Below, piece by piece: positions 1 to 7,294 of a stretch of 9,247 nucleotides of DNA; positions within the stretch are counted from its first letter, which is position 1, and every line of letters starts with the position of its first letter. The notes under the pieces were generated by a model that ran no database searches, was not told the origin of the DNA, and saw nothing but the letters and a program-made list of their open reading frames with translations. Source of the stretch: G020354085 sp964629975 (GTDB taxonomy: Bacteria; Pseudomonadota; Gammaproteobacteria; Acidiferrobacterales; Sulfurifustaceae); NCBI GenBank assembly GCA_964629975.1, contig CAZVUN010000116.1, forward strand, positions 1-9,247, read 5' to 3'. A program made the position numbers and the translations under genes.

Positions 1-287
1 GTCCAGGGCCGCGCGGGACGGGCGCCCTGCCCGCGGACTACGAGCCGGCCTGGATCGATTCGCCGCAGTGCACGACGTGCGATGAGTGCATCAACATCAA
101 CCCGCGCATCTTCGCCTACGACGCCAACAAGCATGCGTACATCAAGGACCCGCGCGGCGGACCGTACAAGGACATCGTGCGCGCGGCGGAGAAGTGCACC
201 GCCGGCGTGATCCACCCCGGCACGCCGTTCGATCTCAGCGAACCGGGGCTGGAAGGCCTGAAGAAGCGCGCCGCCAAGTACCACTGA
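1..287 (+). CDS. C-terminal [4Fe-4S] ferredoxin-like domain of a probable 2-oxoacid:ferredoxin oxidoreductase (5' truncated)
   Basis: Only the last 94 or so residues are present; the reading frame is open from base 3 and stops at TGA 285-287. The fragment contains CTTCDECININP, then about 30 residues later AAEKCTAGVIHPG. A CxxCxxC motif with a distant fourth Cys is the layout of a single-cluster [4Fe-4S] ferredoxin domain, with the last Cys in the position usually written 'AAExCP'. The tail EPGLEGLKKRAAKYH is basic. From memory, domains of this kind end large pyruvate/2-oxoacid:ferredoxin oxidoreductase-like proteins, which would suit a gene feeding electrons to Rnf; the catalytic thiamine-diphosphate domains would lie outside the window, so this identity is inference. 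A free-standing ferredoxin is the main alternative. The stop lies 4 bases before the rnfC start, so the two genes are probably co-transcribed and translationally coupled. Confidence 0.55.
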   Translation, partial: PGPRGTGALPADYEPAWIDSPQCTTCDECININPRIFAYDANKHAYIKDPRGGPYKDIVRAAEKCTAGVIHPGTPFDLSEPGLEGLKKRAAKYH

Positions 288-291
288 TGCC

Positions 292-1626
292 GTGGCGATG
301 CTGAGGCTGCTGCGCAGGAGCTTCGCCCACGGCATCCACCCGCCGGGGCACAAGGACACCGCCGAGCGTGCCATCCGGCGCTTCCCGTTCGCCCCGCGCC
401 TGTGGGTGCCGCTCGCCCAGCACATCGGCAAACCGGCCATCCCGCTCGTGCATCCACGGCAGGAAGTGGTGCGCGGCGAGCCGATCGCGCGCGCGGACGG
501 CTTCCTGTCCGTGCCGATGCACGCGCCGGCCACCGGCATCGTCGAGGCGATCGATGCGCTGCTCGACGCGCGCGGGGCGAAGAGCCCGGCGATCGTGATC
601 CGCCCCTACCCGGGCGACGATCAGCGCGTGCGCTACGGCGCCCGGCGCGATGTGCAGGCGCTTGCCCACGATGAATTGATCCAGGCCATCCAGGACACGG
701 GCCTCGTCGGCCTGGGCGGCGCCGCCTTCCCGACCCACGCGAAGCTCAGTGTGCCGCCGGGGCAGCGCATTCACACGCTCGTGGTCAACGGCTGCGAGTG
801 CGAGCCGTATCTCACCAACGACGAGCGTGTGATGGTCGAGTGGGTCGATGATCTGCTCGGCGGCATCGACATCGCCCTGCGGGCGTGCGGCGCGGCGCGC
901 GCGATCATCGGCGTCGAGGACAACAAGCCGCGCGCCATCGCCGCGCTGCGGGCGCACCTGCGCGCCCACCCGCGCGTGACGGTGGAACCGGTCGCGACCA
1001 AGTATCCGCAGGGCGCGGAGAAGCTGCTCATCAAGACGCTGCTCGGGTGCGAGGTGCCGTCCAAGGGCTTTCCCTACCAGGTCGGCGTGGTGGTACAGAA
1101 CATCGCCACCCTCGCCGAGCTCGGCCAGCTGCTGCCGCGCCGGCAGGGCCTGATCGAGCGCGTCATGACCATCACCGGGGACGTCGCGCGCCCCGGCAAC
1201 TACCTGGTGCCGCTCGGCACGCCGCTCGCCTACGTGCTCGCGCAGGCCGGTTTCCACGGCGGCGCCGGGGAAGTGATTCTGGGCGGGCCCATGATGGGCA
1301 ATACCGTCGCCTCGCTCGACATCCCCGTCACCAAGGGCGTCTCGGGCATCCTGGCGCTCGGGCCGGAGCACCTGCGCGCCCACGCCGCGAAGAGCTACCC
1401 GTGCATCTCCTGCGGCGAGTGCCTGCGGGCCTGCCCGATGCATCTCAATCCCGCGCGCCTCGGGCTGCTGGCCGCCAAGCGCGAGTATCGGGTGATGGCC
1501 GAACGCTACCATCTCGATGACTGTTTCGAGTGCGGCTGCTGCACCTACGTGTGCCCGGCCAATATTCCGCTGGTACAGTACTTCCGCATCGCCAAGCAGA
1601 TGAACCGCGAGATGAAGGCCGCCTGA
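292..1626 (+). CDS. rnfC: Electron transport complex subunit RnfC
   Basis: RnfC is the peripheral NADH- and ferredoxin-side subunit of the Rnf complex, which couples electron transfer between ferredoxin and NAD+ to ion transport across the inner membrane. The 444-residue product has the family's N-terminal HGIHPPGHK stretch, the barrel-sandwich segment ending in MHAPATGIVEAI, a Gly-rich nucleotide/FMN-binding region GLVGLGGAAFPTHAKL (about 137-152), and VNGCECEPYLTNDE starting at 165. Two [4Fe-4S] motifs follow, CISCGECLRACP (Cys 371, 374, 377, 381) and CFECGCCTYVCP (Cys 411, 414, 417, 421). It lacks the long Ala-rich C-terminal extension of the enterobacterial RsxC protein, so it is a short-form RnfC. 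The start is taken as GTG 292; ATG 298 two codons later is an equally workable start, and no strong Shine-Dalgarno favours either. rnfD begins 1 base after its stop. Confidence 0.95.
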   Translation: MAMLRLLRRSFAHGIHPPGHKDTAERAIRRFPFAPRLWVPLAQHIGKPAIPLVHPRQEVVRGEPIARADGFLSVPMHAPATGIVEAIDALLDARGAKSPAIVIRPYPGDDQRVRYGARRDVQALAHDELIQAIQDTGLVGLGGAAFPTHAKLSVPPGQRIHTLVVNGCECEPYLTNDERVMVEWVDDLLGGIDIALRACGAARAIIGVEDNKPRAIAALRAHLRAHPRVTVEPVATKYPQGAEKLLIKTLLGCEVPSKGFPYQVGVVVQNIATLAELGQLLPRRQGLIERVMTITGDVARPGNYLVPLGTPLAYVLAQAGFHGGAGEVILGGPMMGNTVASLDIPVTKGVSGILALGPEHLRAHAAKSYPCISCGECLRACPMHLNPARLGLLAAKREYRVMAERYHLDDCFECGCCTYVCPANIPLVQYFRIAKQMNREMKAA

Positions 1627-1627
1627 C

Positions 1628-2680
1628 ATGGCCGAGCCGACCCCGCAGCTCGAACTGCGCAGCGGCCCGCACCTGCACGCCCCGCGCAGTGTCGAGCAGA
1701 TCATGCGCAACGTGGTGTACGCGCTCCTGCCGGTGTGCGCCTTCGGCATCTACGCCTTCGGCCTGTCGGCGGCGCTGCTGATCGCGGTCGTGACCTTGAG
1801 CTGCCTCGGCACCGAGCAGCTCTGCAACCGCCTCGCCGGACGCGCCGGCACGCTCGGCGACTGCAGCGCCACCATCACCGGCATCCTGCTCGCGCTCACC
1901 CTGCCGCCCGGGTTTCCGCTGTGGATGGGGGCGGTGAGCGGCGTCATCGCCATCGCGCTCGGCAAGGCGCTGTTCGGCGGGCTCGGCTGCAACGTGTTCA
2001 ACCCGGCGCTGGTCGGGCGCGCCTTCGCGCAGGCCGCCTTCCCCGTGGCGATCACCAGCTGGACGCCGCCGTTTCTGGAGGGCCGCTTCCTGCACGTCAT
2101 TCCCTCGACGCTCGCCTTGCCGCTGATGATGCCGGGACCGGAGCGCATCTGGGCCGGCATCCCGATCGACGCGGTGAGCGGCGCCACCCCGATCGCGGCA
2201 CAGAAGTTCGACCAGACCGCCACCGCCTACCTCGACCTGCTGCTCGGCCTGACGCCGGGCTCGCTCGGCGAGACGCCGGCGCTGCTGATTCTCGTGTGCG
2301 GCGCGTACCTCGCACTGCGGCGCATGCTCGACTGGCGCATCCCCGCCGCCGTGCTGATCGCGGCGGCGCTCGTCACCTGGGTGTTCCATGCCTACGATCC
2401 GGCGCGCTTCCCGACGCCGCTGTTCATGCTGCTGTCGGGCGGGCTCATGCTGGGCGCGGTGTTCATGGCGACCGACATGGTCGGCTCGCCGGTGACGCCG
2501 CTCGGGGTGTGGCTGTACGGCGCGCTGATCGGTGCGGTCACCATCCTGATCCGGCTGTTCGGCGCCCTGCCCGAGGGCGTCATGTACGCCATCCTGCTCG
2601 GCAATGCCGCCACCCCGCTGATCGAAGCAGTCACGCAACCGCGCGTCTACGGCACCACGCGCAGGCAGGCGAAGCCATGA
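1628..2680 (+). CDS. rnfD: Electron transport complex subunit RnfD
   Basis: RnfD is a polytopic inner-membrane subunit carrying covalent FMN, homologous to NqrB of Na+-translocating NADH:quinone reductase. The 350-residue product begins with the family's hydrophilic segment (SGPHLHAPRSVEQIMRNVV) followed by many hydrophobic helices. The flavin attachment motif DAVSGATP places the FMN-bearing threonine at residue 187, the same number as in the well-studied enteric and Vibrio proteins. Other family signatures are GDCSATITGILLALTLPP, FNPALVGRAF and MATDMVGSPVTP near the C-terminus. The length is normal. The stop overlaps the rnfG start as ATGA (2677-2680), so translation is coupled. Confidence 0.95.
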   Translation: MAEPTPQLELRSGPHLHAPRSVEQIMRNVVYALLPVCAFGIYAFGLSAALLIAVVTLSCLGTEQLCNRLAGRAGTLGDCSATITGILLALTLPPGFPLWMGAVSGVIAIALGKALFGGLGCNVFNPALVGRAFAQAAFPVAITSWTPPFLEGRFLHVIPSTLALPLMMPGPERIWAGIPIDAVSGATPIAAQKFDQTATAYLDLLLGLTPGSLGETPALLILVCGAYLALRRMLDWRIPAAVLIAAALVTWVFHAYDPARFPTPLFMLLSGGLMLGAVFMATDMVGSPVTPLGVWLYGALIGAVTILIRLFGALPEGVMYAILLGNAATPLIEAVTQPRVYGTTRRQAKP

Positions 2681-3357
2681 GTGCCGCGGCCGCCCCGCCC
2701 GTGTCGGCACGCCACATGATCGCGGTGCTCGGCAGCGTGGCGTTCATCGCCGGCGTGCTGGTGGTCACGGCCTACGAGCTCGCGCGGCCCCGCATCCAGC
2801 AGAACCGCGCCATCGCGCTGGAGCGCGCCATCGCCCGGGTCTATCCGAGCGCCGCGACGCGCCGCACCTTCCTCCTCACCGAGCAGGGGCTGGTGCGCCG
2901 CGACGATCCGGCCCCGTCCGGGCAGGTGGTCTACAGCGTGTTCGACGCCCACGGACGCTTCCTCGGCATCGCGGCCGAGGCCGCGGCGCGCGGCTATCAG
3001 GACGTGGTGCGCCTGCTGTATGCCTATTCCCCGGCCTGCCAGTGCATCACCGGCATTCACGTGCTGCGCAACAACGATACCCCCGGCATCGGCGACAAGA
3101 TCGCGAAGGACGCGAAGTTCCTGGAGAACTTCCGCGCGCTCGACGCGCGCCTCGATGAGCGCCAGCAGGCGCTGCGCCATGCGATCGTGACCGTCAAGCA
3201 CGGGGCCAAGACCGAGGCCTGGCAGATCGACGCCATCTCCGGCGCCACCATCACCTCCAAGGCCGTGGGGCGCGCGCTCAACGACAGCGCCCAGGCGCTG
3301 CTGCCACGGGTGGCGGCGAGACTCGGCGAACTCAGCGCACCGGAGCCCCGGCCATGA
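2677..3357 (+). CDS. rnfG: Electron transport complex subunit RnfG (FMN-binding)
   Basis: RnfG is anchored by one N-terminal helix and exposes a periplasmic domain with covalently bound FMN; it is homologous to NqrC. The 226-residue product has a hydrophobic helix at about residues 14-35, then a soluble domain containing NDTPGIGDKI, a variant of the family's ETPGLGDKI, and DAISGATITSKAV, which puts the flavin-bearing threonine at residue 191. Both motifs are needed for a functional flavinylated subunit and both are present. Unusual is a CQC pair (Cys 121 and 123) directly before ITGIHVL, inside the segment YAYSPACQC, where RnfG proteins I know have a short polar strand without cysteines. The stop overlaps the rnfE start by 4 bases (ATGA at 3354-3357). 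Confidence 0.92.
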   Translation: MSAAAAPPVSARHMIAVLGSVAFIAGVLVVTAYELARPRIQQNRAIALERAIARVYPSAATRRTFLLTEQGLVRRDDPAPSGQVVYSVFDAHGRFLGIAAEAAARGYQDVVRLLYAYSPACQCITGIHVLRNNDTPGIGDKIAKDAKFLENFRALDARLDERQQALRHAIVTVKHGAKTEAWQIDAISGATITSKAVGRALNDSAQALLPRVAARLGELSAPEPRP

Positions 3358-4010
3358 CCGCGCGCGAGAAGAAGCCGCCGCCGCTCAACGTCGATACCTT
3401 CCTGTCGGGCGTGTGGCGCGAGAACCCGGTGCTCGTCATGCTGCTCGGCATGTGCCCGACGCTGGCGGTGACCAACAGCGCGCTGAACGCGCTCGCCATG
3501 GGCGCGGCCACCACCTTCGTGCTGATCGGCTCGGGCGCGCTGGTGTCGCTGCTGCGCCGCCTGGTACCGGGCACGGTGCGCATCGCCACCTACATCGTCA
3601 TCATCGCGGCGTTCGTCACCGTGGTCGACTACGCGATCCAGGGCATCAGCCTCGCGCTGTACGAGGCGCTCGGCGCCTTCATCCAGCTGATCGTCGTCAA
3701 CTGCATCATCCTCGGGCGCGCCGAGGCCTACGCCTCCAAGCGCCCGGTGGCGCACGCCATCGTCAACGCCGCCGGCGTCGGCCTCGGGTTCCTGCTCGGG
3801 CTGCTGCTGCTCGGCAGCGTGCGCGAGGTCCTCGGCGCGGGCACGCTGTTCGGCGTGCCGCTGTTCGGGCCTGACTTCCAGCCGTGGGTCGTCATGCTGC
3901 TGCCGCCGGGCGGCTTCTTCGTGCTCGGCATGTGGCTGCTCCTCTTCAGCTGGCTGCGCGAGCGCCCGCGCAAACCGAGCGCCGCGCGCGAGGAGGCCCA
4001 TGGGCACTGA
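3354..4010 (+). CDS. rnfE: Electron transport complex subunit RnfE
   Basis: RnfE is a six-helix inner-membrane subunit, homologous to NqrD, that pairs with RnfA. In the NQR/Rnf family these two subunits hold an iron-sulfur centre in the membrane between paired half-helices. The 218-residue product shows GVWRENPVLVMLLGMCPTLAV with Cys34, NSALNALAMGAATTFVL, and VVNCIILGRAEAYASKRP with Cys117; the two cysteines sit in the symmetric half-helix positions expected for the centre. RnfA carries the matching pair. The C-terminus ends in a basic cytoplasmic tail (RERPRKPSAAREEAHGH) that contains the rnfA Shine-Dalgarno in its codons. It overlaps rnfG by 4 bases and rnfA by 11. Confidence 0.95.
   Translation: MTAREKKPPPLNVDTFLSGVWRENPVLVMLLGMCPTLAVTNSALNALAMGAATTFVLIGSGALVSLLRRLVPGTVRIATYIVIIAAFVTVVDYAIQGISLALYEALGAFIQLIVVNCIILGRAEAYASKRPVAHAIVNAAGVGLGFLLGLLLLGSVREVLGAGTLFGVPLFGPDFQPWVVMLLPPGGFFVLGMWLLLFSWLRERPRKPSAAREEAHGH
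3991..3999 (+). promoter_or_regulatory. Shine-Dalgarno site of rnfA inside the rnfE 3' end
   Basis: AGGAGG at 3991-3996 is followed by CCC and then the ATG at 4000. It is the best Shine-Dalgarno match within the rnf operon and fixes the rnfA start even though the two genes overlap by 11 bases. The 3-base spacer is shorter than the usual 5-9, so re-initiation by ribosomes finishing rnfE may contribute. Confidence 0.6.
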
Positions 4011-4587
4011 ACCGCTCGCCGCCATCGCGCTCAACGCGCTGCTGGTGAACAACTTCGTGTTCAGCCTGTTCCTCGGGCTGTGCCCGTTCCTCGGCGTGTC
4101 CGGCAAGCTCAACACCGCGGCCTCGATGGGCGCGGCCACCACCCTGGTGATGCTGGTAAGCTCGCTGTGCGCCTTCGCCATCAACGGGGTGCTGGTCGCG
4201 GTCGGGCTCGAGTTCCTGCGCCTCATCTGCTACATCGCGGTGATCGCCTCGGCGGTGCAGCTGGTGGAGATGGGCATGAAGAAGTTCAGCCCCGCGCTGT
4301 TCCGCGCGCTCGGCATCTATCTGCCGCTCATCACCACCAACTGCGCGGTGCTGGGCGTGGCGCTGTTCCAGACCAGCAAGGACTACAGCCTCGTGCAGAG
4401 CGCGGTGTACAGCACCTCGGCCGGGGCGGGCTTTGCGCTGGCGCTCGTGCTCATGGCCGGACTGCGCGAGCGCCTGGCGCTCGCCGACGTGCCGAAGGTC
4501 ACGCAGGGCGCGGCCCTCACGCTGATGCTGGCCGGCATCCTGTCGCTCGCGTTCATGGGCTTTGCCGGGCTCGGGGGCGGCGAATGA
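4000..4587 (+). CDS. rnfA: Electron transport complex subunit RnfA
   Basis: RnfA is the six-helix membrane partner of RnfE, homologous to NqrE. The 195-residue product carries the family signatures ALLVNNFVFSLFLGLCPFLGVS (Cys28), LNTAASMGAATTLVML, and LPLITTNCAVLGVALF (Cys115). These two cysteines plus the RnfE pair are the expected ligands of the intramembrane iron-sulfur centre. The length is normal for the family. The start at 4000 is supported by the AGGAGG just upstream. In Escherichia coli rsxA is the first gene of its operon; here it is the last recognised rnf gene (order C-D-G-E-A), as in many other rnf clusters. Its stop overlaps the start of a small downstream cistron as ATGA (4584-4587). 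Confidence 0.95.
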   Translation: MGTEPLAAIALNALLVNNFVFSLFLGLCPFLGVSGKLNTAASMGAATTLVMLVSSLCAFAINGVLVAVGLEFLRLICYIAVIASAVQLVEMGMKKFSPALFRALGIYLPLITTNCAVLGVALFQTSKDYSLVQSAVYSTSAGAGFALALVLMAGLRERLALADVPKVTQGAALTLMLAGILSLAFMGFAGLGGGE

Positions 4588-4781
4588 TCCGCCAGCTGCT
4601 GCTCGGCGTGATCATCATCTTCGCCGCCCTCGCCGGCTGGCTCGCGGTGCAGCGGCTCGCGCGGCGCTGCGCCGCGCGCCATCCCGAGCTCGGTCCGGCG
4701 CGCGAGGAGTGTGCCGGCGGCTGCGCGGGTCACGGCTGCGTCGAGAAGCAAACGGCGTGCGCGCGCGAGCTGGATTCTTGA
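4584..4781 (+). CDS. Small single-helix membrane protein with cysteine-rich tail, last cistron of the rnf operon
   Basis: A 65-residue product starts at ATG 4584, overlapping the rnfA stop by 4 bases exactly as the upstream rnf genes overlap each other; this is the main reason to call it a gene. Residues 4-22 (QLLLGVIIIFAALAGWLAV) form one hydrophobic helix. Basic residues follow (RLARRCAARH), which favours a cytoplasmic C-terminus, then a tail with EECAGGCAGHGCVEKQTACAR. Cysteines are at 29, 43, 47, 52 and 59, giving C-x3-C-x4-C-x6-C. I do not recognise a named family. The helix, a linker of about 20 residues and then closely spaced cysteines recall the N-terminus of RnfB, whose cluster motif is C-x2-C-x4-C, but there is no ferredoxin domain. 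The other analogy is NqrM, a small Cys-rich membrane protein needed to mature the iron centre of Na+-NQR. A role in iron-sulfur insertion into RnfA/RnfE is therefore inference. Confidence 0.72.
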   Translation: MIRQLLLGVIIIFAALAGWLAVQRLARRCAARHPELGPAREECAGGCAGHGCVEKQTACARELDS

Positions 4782-4784
4782 CAC

Positions 4785-4817
4785 TTGACCGCTCGCCGCG
4801 GTCGGGTTCAGTGTAGC
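4785..4817 (+). promoter_or_regulatory. Inverted repeat and weak promoter candidate upstream of ppsA
   Basis: The 62-base gap between the small rnf-linked gene and ppsA contains a perfect inverted repeat, GACCGC (4787-4792) and GCGGTC (4798-4803), with a 5-base loop. No T-run follows, so it is not a convincing terminator. TTGACC at 4785-4790 resembles a -35 box, but the best -10 at usual spacing (TTCAGT, 4807-4812) is poor. The repeat could be an operator or a weak attenuating hairpin; ppsA may simply be read from the rnf promoter. Confidence 0.25.
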
Positions 4818-4843
4818 AACCGTCGTCGCCAACAGGGGGCCGC

Positions 4844-7255
4844 ATGCGTGAGTACGTAGTCGGGTTCGAGTCGCTGGGGATGGGGGACGTCGCGCGCGTC
4901 GGCGGCAAGAACGCCTCGCTCGGCGAGATGATCAGGAATCTCGCGGACAGCAACGTGCGCGTGCCCGGCGGCTTCGCCACCACGGCCGAGGCGTTTCGCG
5001 AGTTCATCGCGCACGAGGGCCTGGACGAGCGCATTCACGCCGCGCTCGCGCAGCTCAACGTCGATGATGTCACCGCGCTCGCCCGCACCGGCGCCCAGAT
5101 CCGCAGCTGGGTCGTGGCCACACCCTTTCCCAAGGCCCTCGAACAGGCGGTCGCGCAGGCGTACCGCAAGCTCGAGCAGTCCGCCGGGCATGCGCTCGCC
5201 GTGGCGGTGCGCTCCTCGGCCACCGCCGAGGACCTGCCGGAGGCCTCCTTCGCCGGCCAGCAGGAGACCTACCTCAACGTGCGCGGGCTGCCGGCGGTGC
5301 TCACCGCCATCAAGCACGTGTTCGCCTCGCTCTACAACGACCGCGCCATCGCCTACCGCGTGCACCATGGCTTCGATCACCGCCACGTGGCGCTGTCGGC
5401 CGGCGTGCAGCGCATGGTGCGCTCGGATCTGGGCGCGAGCGGCGTGATGTTCACGCTCGACACCGAGAGCGGTTTCCGCGACGTGGTGTTCATCACCGCC
5501 TCCTACGGGCTGGGCGAGACCGTGGTGCAGGGCGCGGTCAATCCCGATGAGTTCTACGTGTTCAAGCCGACGCTCGCGCAAGGTCGCCCGGCGATCGTGC
5601 GCCGCAACCGCGGCACCAAGGCGATCAAGATGGTCTACAGCGGCGACGACGCGCATGCGCGCACCACCGCCACGATCGAGGTGCCGCCGGCGGATCGCCT
5701 GCGCTTCTGCCTCAGCGATGCGCAGGTCGAGGAACTCGCGCGCTACGCGGTCAGCATCGAGAAGCACTACCAGCGCCCGATGGACATCGAGTGGGCGCTC
5801 GATGGCGAGGAAGGCAAGCTCTACATCCTGCAGGCGCGCCCCGAGACCGTAAAGAGCCGCGCCAACGGTCAGGAGATCGAGCGCTACGAGCTCGTGCAGC
5901 GCGCCGCCGTGCTCGCCAGCGGGCGCGCCATCGGCCAGCGCATCGGCGCCGGGCGCGCACGCGTCATCCTGAACGTTGCCGACATGGCCAAGGTGCAGCC
6001 GGGCGACGTGCTGGTCACGGACATGACGGACCCCGACTGGGAGCCGATCATGAAACGCGCCGCCGCCATCGTCACCAACCGCGGCGGGCGCACCTGCCAC
6101 GCCGCCATCATCGCGCGCGAGCTCGGCATTCCGGCGGTGGTCGGTTGCGGCAATGCGACCGAACGGGTGCCGGACGGCCAGGACGTCACGGTGTCGTGTG
6201 CCGAGGGCGACACCGGCTTCATCTACCCGGGGCGGCTGGCATTCAAGGTATCGCGCACCAGCGCCGGTGCCATGCCCAAGCTGCCGACCAAGATCATGAT
6301 GAACGTCGGCAACCCGGACCGCGCCTTTGCCTTCGCCATGATCCCGAACGAGGGGGTGGGGCTGGCGCGCCTGGAGTTCGTCATCAACAACATGATCGGC
6401 GTGCACCCGATGGCGCTGCTCGAATTCGACAGCCTGCCGCCGGAGCTGCAGGCGCGCATCCGCGAGAGAAGCGCGGGCTACGCCGATCCGGTCAGCTTCT
6501 ACGTGGAGAAGCTCGCCGAGGGCATCAGCACCATTGCCGCCGCCTTCTATCCCAAACCGGTAATCGTGCGGCTGTCGGATTTCAAGTCGAACGAATACGC
6601 CAACCTGCTGGCGGGCGATCGCTACGAGCCGCATGAGGAGAACCCCATGATCGGCTTTCGCGGGGCGGCCCGCTATGTGTCAGAACGCTTCCGGCCGTGC
6701 TTCGAGCTCGAGTGTCGCGCGGTGAAGAAGGTGCGTGACACGATGGGCCTCACCAACGTCGAGGTCATGATCCCGTTCACGCGCACCGTCGCCGAGGCGG
6801 CGGCGGTGGTGAAACTGCTCGCCGACAACGGCCTCAAGCGCGGCGTCAACGGACTGCGCGTCATCATGATGTGCGAGATCCCGTCGAACGCCGTGCTGGC
6901 GGATGAATTCCTGCAGCACTTCGACGGCTTTTCGATCGGCTCGAACGATCTGACGCAGCTCACGCTCGGGCTCGACCGCGACTCGGCGCTGGTCGCCGCG
7001 GCGTTCGACGAGCGCGACGCGGCGGTCAAGAAGCTGCTGCGCATGGCGATCCAGGCCTGCCGCAAGCACGGCAAGTACATCGGCATCTGCGGGCAGGGCC
7101 CGTCCGATCACCCGGACCTGGCGGCGTGGCTGCTCGCCGAAGGCATCGGCAGCCTGTCGCTCAACCCGGACACCGTGATGGCGACCTGGCTGCGACTCGC
7201 CGAGGTCACCGCGGCCGCCACTGCCGGGTCGCAATCGGCGGCGGCTACGCAGTGA
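4844..7255 (+). CDS. ppsA: Phosphoenolpyruvate synthase (pyruvate, water dikinase)
   Basis: PpsA makes phosphoenolpyruvate from pyruvate and ATP, releasing AMP and phosphate, at the entry to gluconeogenesis. The 803-residue product is full length. The N-terminal ATP-grasp domain (about 1-345) has VGGKNASLGEM, AVRSSATAEDLPEASFAGQQ and DIEWALDGEEGKLYILQARP. The swivelling phosphohistidine domain has GGRTCHAAIIARELGIPAVVG, with the phosphorylated His419 and Thr417 at the position used by PpsR-type regulatory kinases in enteric bacteria. The C-terminal pyruvate-binding barrel has ENPMIGFRGAARY, SIGSNDLTQLTLGLDRDS and GICGQGPSDHP with the proton-transferring Cys749. The start is ATG 4844, preceded by AGGGGG at 4834-4839 with a 4-base spacer. 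It follows the rnf operon by 62 bases in the same direction. No ppsR-like regulatory gene is in the window. Confidence 0.97.
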   Translation: MREYVVGFESLGMGDVARVGGKNASLGEMIRNLADSNVRVPGGFATTAEAFREFIAHEGLDERIHAALAQLNVDDVTALARTGAQIRSWVVATPFPKALEQAVAQAYRKLEQSAGHALAVAVRSSATAEDLPEASFAGQQETYLNVRGLPAVLTAIKHVFASLYNDRAIAYRVHHGFDHRHVALSAGVQRMVRSDLGASGVMFTLDTESGFRDVVFITASYGLGETVVQGAVNPDEFYVFKPTLAQGRPAIVRRNRGTKAIKMVYSGDDAHARTTATIEVPPADRLRFCLSDAQVEELARYAVSIEKHYQRPMDIEWALDGEEGKLYILQARPETVKSRANGQEIERYELVQRAAVLASGRAIGQRIGAGRARVILNVADMAKVQPGDVLVTDMTDPDWEPIMKRAAAIVTNRGGRTCHAAIIARELGIPAVVGCGNATERVPDGQDVTVSCAEGDTGFIYPGRLAFKVSRTSAGAMPKLPTKIMMNVGNPDRAFAFAMIPNEGVGLARLEFVINNMIGVHPMALLEFDSLPPELQARIRERSAGYADPVSFYVEKLAEGISTIAAAFYPKPVIVRLSDFKSNEYANLLAGDRYEPHEENPMIGFRGAARYVSERFRPCFELECRAVKKVRDTMGLTNVEVMIPFTRTVAEAAAVVKLLADNGLKRGVNGLRVIMMCEIPSNAVLADEFLQHFDGFSIGSNDLTQLTLGLDRDSALVAAAFDERDAAVKKLLRMAIQACRKHGKYIGICGQGPSDHPDLAAWLLAEGIGSLSLNPDTVMATWLRLAEVTAAATAGSQSAAATQ

Positions 7256-7273
7256 GTCGCGTCTGCCCGCCGA

Positions 7274-7294
7274 CGCCCGGCCTTTGACCGGGCG
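7274..7294 (+). terminator. GC-rich hairpin after ppsA, possible weak terminator
   Basis: CGCCCGG (7274-7280) pairs perfectly with CCGGGCG (7288-7294) across a 7-base loop, 19 bases after the ppsA stop. There is no following T-run, so intrinsic termination is uncertain. The right arm overlaps the -35 element of a candidate bpt promoter. Confidence 0.4.

Noticed and set aside
235..1749. Long minus-strand open frame (504 codons) opposite rnfC
   Set aside because: Its translation is rich in Arg, Ala, Gly, Asp and His with no family motifs, and it lies antisense to a certain rnfC; a typical shadow frame of high-GC coding DNA.
4080..4781. 233-codon plus-strand frame overlapping rnfA
   Set aside because: The first two thirds are an out-of-frame shadow of rnfA; only the part from ATG 4584 is believable and is annotated separately.
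4808..6634. Long minus-strand open frame (608 codons) opposite ppsA
   Set aside because: Antisense to the well-conserved ppsA and compositionally a mirror of its codon bias; no recognisable domain.
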